A stretch of DNA of 64,000 bases, taken from the NCBI RefSeq assembly GCF_020080835.1, contig NC_058159.1:6448001-6512000 (forward strand), given 5' to 3'. Under the pieces are notes generated by a model. That model saw only the letters and a list, made by a program, of their open reading frames with translations. It was not told the origin of the DNA and did not search any database. This DNA comes from Cotesia glomerata. Taxonomy: Eukaryota > Arthropoda > Insecta > Hymenoptera > Braconidae. Below, in pieces: positions 1-10,577 of the stretch (the first letter of the stretch is position 1; every line of letters starts with the position of its first letter). Both the position numbers and the translations under genes were made by a program.

Positions 1-1930
1 ACAACTATTCATTCTTTCATTATATTTGGCAATAATGAATGATTATTTTGTGATTTTGATACTATTTAGCCCTTACGAAAACACAAAGAAAATAATTTTC
101 CATCTGTTTAAGCGATCATGTATGCATTACACGTAAAACGAGTATAAAAATACATAATGGCCGTCAATGAAATCATTGAACGGCAATATAATATATAATA
201 TAATATGTGCAAGTATTATGAAGTATGTAATATAAAAGAGAATACGGATAAAGACCTTGAAAGGTTGACAATTGGGCGCTGATTTGAATGGACCGTTGAT
301 TGCGATCTAGCCGATTTACCGAGTCACTTTGTTAGGGGATTAGGTCTTTGAACTTTGTCAAGTATCTACACTTATAAACATCTTTAAGTATATAAGTGTA
401 CCTACAAATTGAACACTTGTACCTTGTATCCACCAAAAAACCCGAGAATCGACTTTTTAAATGAGAACTAAGTACGTTGATTTATTTTCTTGTAAAAAAA
501 ATTGCTTTTAATTTATAAGTTATTATAAATGAGTTGACGAATTTTCTACAACTTTAATCTCTTCCATTAAGGCGCGGTGAATCATTGATAAAACTGAAAA
601 AACTTTTAATGATAAAATCGTGTTAAAAAATAACAATCTGATAAACAGTGGCTCAAAGTCTTGATAAATTCAGTGAGGTTCTATCATGTTCTAAATACGC
701 AATTGCATTTTCGTCATTTCAGTAATCCCATAAAAGGCACGGTTCCTCTTTACTCAGAGCTTACCTTTTTCCTAAGAGTTACGGTAATTAAAAATTCTTT
801 TCAACTCCGATTATCCGCACGAAAGATTATTTTTTTCTTCATTTTCTCCCCAACTCAACTCAACTCGACTCCGTTCTATTTTTATTTTATTTTTTATTCA
901 ATTTTTTTACTCTATACTTTAATACTTTCATCTCCTTTTACTTTTAAACTTTCCAATTAAGAAAAAGGGCAAATCTCGGTAAAACCTTTACTTTGCTGCT
1001 AAAATAAGTGACGTCAGGTAATTAACAAGACTGCTGTTAATTAATAGTATACAGATAGGTAATTTTGTTATTATTATTGTCATTTTTTTTTTTTTTTTTA
1101 ATGTATAAACTTTAAAACAGTCGTTCTTTCGTTATAATAATTACCTCCGTTTTCTTGCTTTTAATTTTCAATTGAAATTAATTTTTCTATTAAATCATAA
1201 CATTAAAATTATTGCAAAAATAAACTTAAACTTTTTTGCATATAAATTCAACATATGTACATATAGTGACATGATCATATAAGCCCCCGACTTTCCTTCA
1301 CTGTCGGTTCGTGTCACCTTAGTAATTTAATACCTTATGGGCGAAAAAAAGAGCTGGATATCACCCGCTCGGCAGTTATATGTCCTATATATGTGTATGA
1401 AAGGGGATAGGATTGAAACCGTTACAAGTTAAAGTAACATCTCGAAGAAAACGTAACGATCGATAAATTCTGTTGAATACGCATCGCCGGGACAACATAA
1501 TAACGTGATGTATATCGCACTCCGGAAATACGTGACTACCGCCATGTATTGACGCATATTTATCTGACAATTCAGCGCTATTAATTTCATTGATTCACAT
1601 ACTCAATCCTTTTAGTACAGTTAAGACTTAAGACATGTATTTAGTTTTGTTCAAATAATAAATTTATCTCAATCACGGGGAAAATTTTTATTCAAGCATT
1701 TAACGGCATTTTATTTTTTATTACAACTTTTAATTTATTTAAAATCAATAGAAATTATCTTATACTTTTTTCGCCGATTACTATTATATTAATTTTTTTA
1801 TTAAACTATAAAAGTATTAAAATTTTTATTATACCTTGAAATAAAATAATTATCAAATTAAAAATTAAATAATTAAATAAATAATAGATAATTAAAAAAT
1901 AATTATCAATAGTACGTAAATTTTTTGTGT
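1..1930. other. AT-rich stretch without a recognised gene
   Basis: No open frame here has codon structure, a domain or splice context that I would call coding. The longest frame, at 661-960, is pyrimidine-rich low-complexity sequence. A slightly GC-richer patch lies at about 1290-1570. I see no RNA gene or clear repeat edge. Confidence 0.6.
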
Positions 1931-2156
1931 CTACACAGAAAAAAAAATCAACTTGAATCGATTAAATAATTTTGAAGAACTTTATCCTCTTGATTTGAGC
2001 AGACAAATTCTTAGACTAAGAAATTTGTCTTGGTTTAAGTAAATTTTATTTGATTCAAGAATTTTTCGTCTTGATCCAAAACAATGAAATCTTTAATATT
2101 ATTTTCTTGGTTCAAGAATTTTTCTCTTTATTCAAGTTAATTTTTTTCCTGTGTAG
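1931..2156. mobile_element. Foldback MITE-like element, TACACAG termini, CTTGATTCAAG-type interior
   Basis: The element opens with CTACACAGAAAAAAAA and closes with its inverse, TTTTTTTCCTGTGTAG. Inside are repeated self-complementary words of the type TTCTTGGTTCAAGAA and CTTGAATC. It encodes nothing. Size and interior closely match the element at 52621-52845, and a shorter relative is at 28088-28193, so it is one copy of a dispersed family. No clear target-site duplication can be read. Confidence 0.7.
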
Positions 2157-2275
2157 TAATTTTGATTCCAAAATTTACATAAAAAAATTAGGAAAACGGT
2201 TGACCCTAAAGGTCATCCCTGCAACTTACCGCTTATTCCGTTAATACCTGGGCGCTTAAAATTGCACCTACGAAG

Positions 2276-2380
2276 TTTTTGAGCTCTTCGAGCTCAAAAA
2301 TACAATCTATGTATTGTTTTGAGCTCTCCAAGCTCAAAAAGATACCTTTTCTATGCTTTTGAGCTCTTTGAGCTCAAAAG
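2276..2380. repeat. Three consecutive GAGCTC hairpins
   Basis: Three short palindromes of the form TTTTGAGCTC-n-GAGCTCAAAA lie at about 2276-2300, 2317-2340 and 2357-2380, separated by about 17 bases. Each would fold into a 10-bp stem with a 2-4 base loop. The second has an A mismatch in its right arm (AAGCTC). I do not recognise a function. Confidence 0.7.
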
Positions 2381-2399
2381 TCTGATAAACGTTTCATAG

Positions 2400-3195
2400 A
2401 ACACTATTTTTTGAATTTTCAAACCGCAATAACTTTTGAATGAATGAACCGATTTTTACGCGGTTGGCGGCATTCTACGCAGTTTTTTAAGCCTTACAAA
2501 CAATTTCTAAGTTTTAATTGGTCAAACTAGAAATTTCGGAGTAATTCCGAAAAAACACTTTTTTGGTTTTTCTTTCCTGCACGATATCTTTCGAACGAAT
2601 CAACCGATTTTGACCGGATTAGCGGCAATCGACGTAGTTTTTTTATGTTAAGAGCTGATTAGTTTTAGGAGTTGATTGATAAAGCCGTTTAAAAGTTATG
2701 CCAAAAAAACCACTTTTGAAAAAAAAATTTTTTACAGTTTTTTTTAGATTTTTCGAAATCAATCGGTCCGAATCAGTCCAAATTATATTCAAAATCTAAG
2801 TTCCCAAGCGTCACAAAAAAAATGTTGACTTTTTGGTAGATTTTAATCAACAAGAAGTTAAAAAATTAATAATCATCAACTTAAATTCAACAAAACATTA
2901 ACAAAAAAAAATTTGTGCCGCTTGGGTTTAGCCAAGTCCTTTCGAATGGCAGCAACCGCGATGAAATCGGTTTAACCGTTCAAAAGTTATAAGAGGTTTA
3001 CATACTTACACACACATACACACACATACATACATACAGACATAGTGACACCCTCGCGGGAATAGTCAGGGAAGCTTCCTAGGACCTCAAAACGTCGAGA
3101 TCTGATGAAAACTCGATTTTCGAAAAACGGGGTAAAACCAATAACTTCCCGATTTTTGAAAATTTTCAATTTTCTTAGCGGAAAGTTAAAAAAAT
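2400..3195. repeat. Degenerate interspersed repeat with an internal CACATACA microsatellite
   Basis: Two related segments (around 2445-2490 and 2600-2645) share the pattern ACCGATTTT-acGCGGtTtGCGGCAaTCtACG. They are followed by a CACATACA-type microsatellite at 3001-3040 and a GC-richer tail to about 3195. The layout suggests an old non-autonomous transposable element, but I can assign neither class nor termini. Confidence 0.4.
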
Positions 3196-4873
3196 TTTAG
3201 CAGAATTTATTCAAATAATTTTTCAGAGTCTCATATTAGTCGTTTATTTATACATAACACGGTTTCCTTATTAAATAAAAAACTAAAGCGATACAAGTAT
3301 ACAGAAGAAAAATGGTAAGATATGAGTACATCCTTTGACAAAAAAAAATAATGTTTAAAACATATATAAGCTTTAAGTACTTAAAATATTTCGTTGGTGG
3401 TATAACGCAGTGGAGTACAAATTACCGAAATAGTTCTGTCTTCTTGAATCGGTTCTCCGTTATGAATAATAAACTACGCCGACAAAGTTCCTATGGATAG
3501 ACAGAGCTAATGAGAAAACAAAAAGGTTTAGGATGTGGAAGAGTTATATACATCAGTGTACCCTCTTTAACTCTGTTGTCTCATTTATAAACCTATGATA
3601 CCAGAGTGTTTTACTTTTTATTATATGTTGTATAGGGTATTGAGTAAAAGAGTTCTTATTTTTGTTAGTTGGAATTAGAAAAATGGATCGAGAATAAACT
3701 AACTAAACCTGAAGAAGTTAAGTGAGTGAAGAATTAACTGAAATAAATAAAGGAACAAGTAAATGACACTCGTGAAACTTTTATGTCTAAAATAAGAAGA
3801 TAAAGTCTTTAACTGGTGTTTATAGTTTCACACAACGTTATCCCAAAAATTTAACTTGTAGGTGGGTGGTCTTTATTATTATATGTGTCTATTCACTAAT
3901 TGTCGAGTTTAGTGTCGTAATCTAACCGATGGAATTTCATTTCAAACTATTCTAACTCACTAACTTTTTGTTTGATTTTTATTGTGTTCCTGGCTTGAGG
4001 GGCAGGTGGGTATGCATTGTTAAACTTTTTTCAATTTATATTATGTCTATTGCAAAATATATTTAGTAGAAGAACGTGCCACTTTTCGGTTCTTTTTAAT
4101 AACATTTTTTCTTTTGCATTATTCAAACTGTTCAGTTTATGATTATAATTTTTTTATACACAATAGCTTAAATATTTTCATTGTAGAATTTTATCCCACT
4201 ATATTAATAATATTTTTCTAAAGGAACGATTAATTGCACAATTATAAATATTTTCGATGAGACAACCATAATAATAATAAGATTTTATTACAGCAAAATT
4301 GAGAGGAAATTTTAAAGCATTATAAAGAAACTAAAATTCAATGCATACGTGGTACTTTTTATAATAAACAGAAAGAATAAGAAAGATAATAAACAATGCC
4401 GTGACATGTTTCCTAATAGATTAGTATAAGACATAAGAAAGTATCCGAGTATAAGCATGTTTTGCGACTGGGACTGGCAAGCAAGCTACTTGTCCAAGAT
4501 CTAACGTACAGTGTCTTGTTCAGTAACCCTGGTTACGCGTATTTATGTACCATTGCTAGTACACATATGCCCGCGAAATTAAGCGAACTATCCGTGGGTA
4601 GTCCAGATCGAGATCGACGCGACGATCTCAGTTACTAAGAAAGGGTTTCGAATTTAAGACGACAGTTGAATATGCTACGTGATACGGATTTAAAATGATA
4701 ACTTGATATATTTATTATTTTTTATCTGTAGTTGAGGTCCTTTTTTTGTTTATTCTGTCTGAATTACTGTTTTGAGAGAAACTTCATTTTTTTAAAATAA
4801 CAAATTCATTTTAGGGGGCAAAAATTTTATAAAAAAAATTTTTTTTTTAAAAGCATAAATTATCGAAAATATT
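3196..4873. other. Non-coding, GC-richer island near 4.45-4.65 kb
   Basis: No gene recognised. Base composition rises around 4450-4650 relative to the AT-rich flanks, as in several islands in the first 30 kb. Such islands could be cis-regulatory DNA or conserved intron sequence; nothing here proves it. Confidence 0.5.
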
Positions 4874-5818
4874 TATATGGGTAATTCTCTGTAAGGACGT
4901 CTTAAATCTGTACAAAATTTTCCAACCAAATTATTTTTGATTTTATTAGAAAAGAAATTAACAAGGGCTACAAAACTATCAGCTTAATGATAATAAATAA
5001 ACAGCCAAATTAATTTTTGTTTTTTCGATATTTGTGTGTCTTTTGCCATATAACATGACAGGAGACTGTTTGCCAGGGGACTGTTTTTTTTTTTATCAAA
5101 TTGAGAAAAATCAAGCAAACTATTCCAATGCATTGAACTGTTCAAGTTCTCAATGAATGTTTACATTAATTAGAATAATATTAAGACTTATGGATCCAAT
5201 TTTATAAATAAATTATAAATAAAAATAGTTGCCAGAGGACTGAGTTTTGAAGTGGCCCAGACACATATTTCCAGCACAAACGGTGCTTTGACACTAAATA
5301 AAATGGTGATAAAGCGCTAACAACCCCATGGTTATTAACTTAAGGCTAGTTAGATCTTTATAAACCTTACAAAAGGTAAAATAACACGCTGGATTTTTTT
5401 TTTGGCTTTGAACTTCTGGCAGGGGACTGTTCTTAAAATGCTTAGGACAAACTTTGGTTTAATGAATTTAATGAAACAAATTAATTTTTGGTACTTTTTA
5501 TTGAAGAAGATTGTTAGTTAACTAACAATTAAGTTTATAAACATTATGGACCAAATTATATGTTATGGACGAATAACTTAAAATTTAATCTTAAAGTTTT
5601 AATTTTGGGAATGGGACAGCTCAGGGGACTGTTATTTCGGTGGCTTACGAATTTATAGCAAAAAAACCAAAATTTATTTCATTTTAGTTTTCAATGCTCC
5701 AAATAGAAATGTTTTTTTACTTTCGTAACAAATTTTTTTTAATAACAAAATAACAATTTTTCCAATAAAAAAATGCCTGGGACAGCGACAAACATCCTTA
5801 CAGAGAATCACCCATATA
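4874..5818. mobile_element. Non-autonomous inverted-repeat element with internal CAGGGGACTGTT repeats
   Basis: The left end, TATATGGGTAATTCTCTGTA at 4874, is repeated inverted at the right end (TACAGAGAATCACCCATATA, to 5818). The 945-bp interior has no long open frame. It carries the word GCCAGGGGACTGTT or variants near 5072, 5231, 5419 and 5622, roughly 160-200 bp apart, so the interior grew by internal duplication. The right side also carries TGGGACAGC twice (5613 and 5778). The terminal repeats are only about 25 bp, typical of a MITE-size deletion derivative. Confidence 0.65.
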
Positions 5819-7935
5819 TTAAAATTATTTAAAATTAGACCTCTAACTTAAATGTAAAAATTTCATAAAATTTTGATATTAATGACTTGAAATTAAAAAA
5901 CGGGAAATATATTTACGAGGATAAATGGTGAAATGAAATCAAGACAAATGTTGCCATTAAAAATAATAATTATTTAGAGTCTGCAGAAATACGAGTGATT
6001 TTGGTGGTTAGATTTTTTGCTCAAACTTGAGCGATAAACATTTGCGGAAAATGCCCCGAAATACGATAAGATAAACGAGCTCGCTCGGTAAACTCATGGG
6101 TTGTCGAGGAATATGCACGAGAGTAATTTGGACTGTTGGCAGGCGTCATTACCGGCTTTTACTTTTCAGGAAAACCGCTTGAGTTTAAAGCATACTTGGG
6201 GAAGAATAGAGACCCGTTGGTGGTGGGTATAATATAAAGCAAGAAGAGGTTCGAGTGCTAAGTGCGCACAGTTGATGTCAATCCCGCAAAAAATGGGGAC
6301 AAAAAGGATGGACCTGTGCTGCGCGACAGGGAGAAAGATGGCAACCCCTCACGGTGATTCAATTCGATACAATCAGAGAGTAGATTTCCACGCTTTCCAA
6401 ATATATTGCCTCCCATACTAACACGACAGGACTAGATACAGATATATTCTGGATACTCAAGACTCAAGTGGGCAAGAGAGAGATATGAGATGAAAAAGAA
6501 GCAATAGCAATCCGCCCTCTGACTGAGACCGAGATCCCGTGATCGCAATGCCCAGAAACTTGCCCAATCGCTTCTATTTCTGTCTATTCTTTATCTACTT
6601 TCGCCTAATATTACTCAACACCGCTCGAGATATTTTATTATTTATCATTACTCATTACACATGACAAAGGCGTTACAAATTACATATTTTTTCTCCATAC
6701 CAACTTTTATCCACTTCTATTTTATTCTCTGAAAATATAACGCTCATCAAATCATCAATTCCGTCAGCTCATATATATTGGATAGTTGTTTTTGTCTCGG
6801 TAAATTCGAATCAATTTATTATTTTTTTTTTTCCGGTCATTGATGTTGCGAAAAAATTCGGCTATTTATTTATCATTCAAGTGATTCTGTCACTTAAATT
6901 AATACCGAAAATGAATAAAGTTTTAAATTAAAGTTCCTCGATTGATTCCCTAGTTTTTAGAACACGAGTATAAGTACATTCGATTCTTAAAATTAATGAA
7001 GAAGTACCAGTAGAAACCTCGATAGTATTTCGGGAGCGAAATGTAAGAAAAAATCGAGATATTAAATTATATAAAATGAAGTTACAAACTTAAAATGTGT
7101 TTACCCACATTTCGCTAAAATTGAAACGCAACAGCTATTCTTTCAACGACTTAGCAACCCCTCAAGTAAATCTGATTTCCTCGCCTTTTCCGTTTTCCGA
7201 ACACTCCAAAAGCCTACCCTCAATCTAATAACACTATTTTCAACGAATCTTCCTTTTAATTTATTTTCTTTCACAATTCACTGATATTTAAAACTTTTTT
7301 TACCAACCAACTATTTTTTAATATATATTTAAAAAATGTTTTTTGGAACCGAAAATTTAATTTACGGTCAACTAAATATACTGAATTCAAATATTTATAC
7401 AATAATAATAAAAATAGACGGACAGAATTTTATATAAATAAATTTCGTCTTCATGTACATCCAATTGAGAACGTCCGATAGCCAGCACTTAAAAAAATTG
7501 AAGAAAAAACCTTCCCTTCAAAACCAGAGGGAAAGAAGTAAGGGTTTGATTGAATCTTTACATGTCATTTAACTAAATTTTTTATATTTCACAGAAAAAA
7601 AAAGGTTGACGTTGAAGTTTATATCTACTTTGAATTTCCAAATGTCTGCAAAAAAATAAAATTACTCGGGAATAAATTTTCGATAATTTTTTGTTGGTCT
7701 AGTCTAGAGACATTTGTTACTTATTATTGCTCCGAATAAACATCACATACATCGAGTGACCCCCGAAAATAGCCAGAAATTTTTAAGCGATTCAATTTAC
7801 GACTCAATCAGCTGAGTGGATCGCTGTAAATTCAGTATTGCCTTATATTATACTTATATTTATCTGTTTTACTATAAAATAAGTGACCAAACAGAAAGTG
7901 TTTTATCTTATAAAAAGTTGTTAAACTTACTGAGT

Positions 7936-7937
<2 letters not shown>
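5819..7937. other. Non-coding, GC-richer island at about 6.0-6.6 kb
   Basis: No gene recognised. From about 6010 to 6600 the sequence is GC-richer and complex, with no long frame. The remainder is AT-rich. Confidence 0.5.
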
Positions 7938-8025
<88 letters not shown>

Positions 8026-8035
8026 GTATATATAT
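7938..8035. repeat. (TA)n microsatellite
   Basis: About 98 bp of nearly pure TA with two TG interruptions near 8008 and 8026. Open frames on both strands through it (7816-8133) are Tyr/Ile repeats forced by the microsatellite and are not genes. Confidence 0.95.
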
Positions 8036-8881
8036 TGATAATACAGTAGATGTATATGTGAATCTATAATACTTAGGATAGAATCGAAGCTATTTAACTG
8101 ATAAATATAAGAAGGTGTTGAGTGTGAAAGCATCTAAAAGAATATCATCCGCAGACGTGGCAGAGTATCTTCTAGAGTGAAACCCAACCAAGTGAACCCT
8201 CTTCCATGGCGCCAGCTGGCATTTTTATACTTTTATTTTCGTTATCATCGTCACACCCGAACGGATGGAATGGGACGGGATGGAATGGACTATTCGTGAA
8301 GGAAAACGTGGTGAGACCATTGCAACTGCAAATAACAGACCACACGTTACGGTTACGGTTTACGGTGACGAAGTGGGTGAGAAAGCTAGACTCGACTAAA
8401 CTACTCCAGTATATAGATACTCTTATATTATATAGAGAGTAGACCACACTCCAGTAGACTAGACAGATATCGAGCAAACGAGCAGAGCAAGTAAAGATAC
8501 ACTCCCTGCTCTCTGAGTCCCTGAAGAAATTGTACAGCGACGTTGACACATCTCCACGAATTAAATGTGTCATCGTATGTTACGTACCAATCAACTTCCG
8601 CAAGTACTATCATTATCACTTTAAATTGAATTTTATTTCTGAGACTTAAATACCTTTCCGTCTTGATTTCGTCACTCTGCGAAGAAATTTTCTGATATGA
8701 CCATATTAAGATGACATATCAGATAATTTTTTAAAATTATATTAGATTTATTTTGTAATTCATAAATTAAAATTCACTGTAAAAATTTTAGCCCTCAATT
8801 GATATTTATATAGAGATCGCGGATCGATATTTTCCGTTTTCTAGTGAAATTTTAAAAGATTGACTGAAATTTGATTTTATA
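8036..8881. other. Non-coding, GC-richer island at about 8.13-8.62 kb
   Basis: This stretch has a GC-richer block with short direct repeats of GGATGGAATGG around 8262-8290. Frames exist on both strands (to 133 codons) but overlap one another without domain or splice evidence. I treat it as non-coding. Confidence 0.45.
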
Positions 8882-9366
8882 TTAAGGGGGAACACCACTG
8901 TGACGATCGAAAAAAAGAGGTGATTTTCGGGAACTTTTTTGACAAAGAAAATGAAGGAATTTGGAGATCGGATATATTTATTTTATTAAGAATAGATTAA
9001 AGATTATTACCCAAAATTTTTATTAAAAAATATTTTATTATTACAAAGTTATTAACAATCTCGTAGAGCACTAGAAAAAATTTCCCCCTCCATGGTCGGT
9101 TCGATAACTAAAAAACGGATCATCTGAAAATAAAAACCCAAATTGCTTTTTAATCAGTAAGGATGTAGTTATCGTCGCACGTACGGAATTTAAAAAAATT
9201 TTTATTTTAAAGATTTTGTTAGCCTGGTTAAAACAAAAAGAAAACAGTAAGAATAGTACAAAAATTTTCAATCAGTCGCCATTTTTTTTTAAATTAAAAT
9301 TTTCAAATCAGGATTTGACCAATTAATTAACCGCTACTTAATATTAAAAAATACATTAGAAATAAG

Positions 9367-9825
9367 GTTGGCAATAGCCTAATCGGCTCGGTACCTGCAT
9401 TTCGAAAGAGTGGGACCAGGGTTCGATTCCGGCGCGCACCAATATTTTTCAATGATTATAAACTAAGAATATGTGCGTTTCATTGCCAGCCTCTGTACCG
9501 GTCGGGTTTTCTGTGGTTTTCCCATATAGTTATGGAGGTAAAATGTCATTATAGAAGTGCCTCCATACTATTTAAGACCGTAATGCAAATGCAGGTACTG
9601 ATTATAACGCGTAAGTCGGCCACAGTCGCAGCACATGTGTGTCGGGCATGAAAAAAATCCCGACATGCAGGTGGGTGGGGACGAAAAAGTGGTTGAGAGT
9701 TATAATGACGGGGTTGAGAGATTATATTGCGGAGAAAAAAGTGGAGAGACAATAATTCCCCACCCTCCCTTGTAAAACACTCTACAGTGATACAAGTAAA
9801 ACCATCCTCAATTATAACCTCAATT
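9367..9825 (+). mobile_element. tRNA-derived SINE, 459 bp, with 15-bp target-site duplication
   Basis: The body is bounded by a perfect 15-bp direct repeat, TACATTAGAAATAAG, at 9352-9366 and 9826-9840. The 5' head (about 9367-9441) has pol III A- and B-box matches, TAGCCTAATCGG and GGTTCGATTCC. Downstream lies a central block GGGTTTTCTGTGGTTTTCCC (9504-9523), then AAGTCGGCCACAGTCGCAG (9612 onward) and a tail resembling CTTGTAAAA...ATACAAGTAAAA. The central block and tail are shared with the SINE at 41486-41980, whose tRNA-like head is different. Frames on the opposite strand here are not genes. Confidence 0.88.
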
Positions 9826-9976
9826 TACATTAGAAATAAGCTTTCTTTGTTGCTGTAAGATGGACAGCGGGGTTGTAGTTCCACCTCAGTATCCTCCTCC
9901 CGTGCGGTGTGTTTGCATGTTCCAGGGACGGGTATACAGTCAGTAGCAAAAAAAGTAGCCATAATTAATAGCTAAA

Positions 9977-10233
9977 TTTATCATTAAAGACAAATTTGGG
10001 AACTGGGGAAATAAAGGATAAAGGGGGGAGGGGGGACCTTACTCAGTAGGAATTTTTCGGTGACCGAAAAAATAATTCAGACAGCCCAGACCGGGACTCG
10101 AACCCGGATCGCTTGGTTACGCGCGCCAAAGGCTCTACCAGTTAAGCTATCCGAGACATTGCCCGTAACTACCATTCAGTCACCTAATAAGACTTACCGA
10201 GTAATAAACACCACCGTCCATCTTAGGTAAAGA
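9977..10233 (-). mobile_element. tRNA-derived SINE, 257 bp, minus strand, with 19-bp target-site duplication
   Basis: The body lies between perfect 19-bp direct repeats, GCCATAATTAATAGCTAAA, at 9958-9976 and 10234-10252. On the minus strand it starts with a leader of about 75 bases containing CCTAAGATGGACGGTG, followed by a tRNA-like block (10157 down to 10083) with CGGATAGCTTAACTGG as A box and GGGTTCGAGTCCC as B box. The anticodon loop is nine bases instead of seven, so it is not a working tRNA. The leader motif recurs before the tRNA-like sequence at 55651. Confidence 0.85.
10083..10157 (-). pseudogene. tRNA-like head of the minus-strand SINE
   Basis: Read on the minus strand, this block has recognisable acceptor, D, anticodon and T arms, with a perfect T stem around TTCGAGT. 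The anticodon loop is too long and the acceptor imperfect. It is best read as the pol III promoter head of the surrounding SINE. Confidence 0.75.
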
Positions 10234-10577
10234 GCCATAATTAATAGCTAAAAGTCAAATATAACTTTGAACAAATTTTCAAATAGAATAAAATCAGTAT
10301 ACTGATTAAAAAGCAATTTGGGTTTTAATTTTCAGATGATCCGTTTTTGAGTTATCGAACCGACCATGGAGGGGGAAATTTTTTCTAATGCTCTACGAGA
10401 TTGTTTATAACTTTGTAATAATTAAATATTTTTTAATAAAAATTTAGGATAATTATCTTTAACGTACCCTTAATAAAATGAAAAAATCCGATCCCCAAAT
10501 TCCTTTATTTTCCCTGTCAAAAAAATTCCCGAAAATCACCTCTTTTTTTCGATCGTCACAGTCGTGTTCCCCCTTAA

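Larger units (their letters stand above)
8882..10577. mobile_element. TTAA-flanked inverted-repeat element (piggyBac-type MITE) hosting two SINEs
   Basis: Two arms of about 280 bp (8886 to about 9166, and about 10295 to 10573) are inverted copies of one another, starting GGGGGAACACCACTGTGACG at the left edge. Each edge abuts TTAA (8882-8885 and 10574-10577), the target duplicated by piggyBac-superfamily transposases. No transposase remains. The interior was enlarged by two later SINE insertions (9367-9825 plus strand, 9977-10233 minus strand). The arms differ by scattered substitutions, so the element is not very recent. Confidence 0.8.

Noticed and set aside
7816..8133. Open frames on both strands across the TA repeat
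   Set aside because: Their length comes from a stop-free dinucleotide repeat; the peptides are Tyr/Ile runs.
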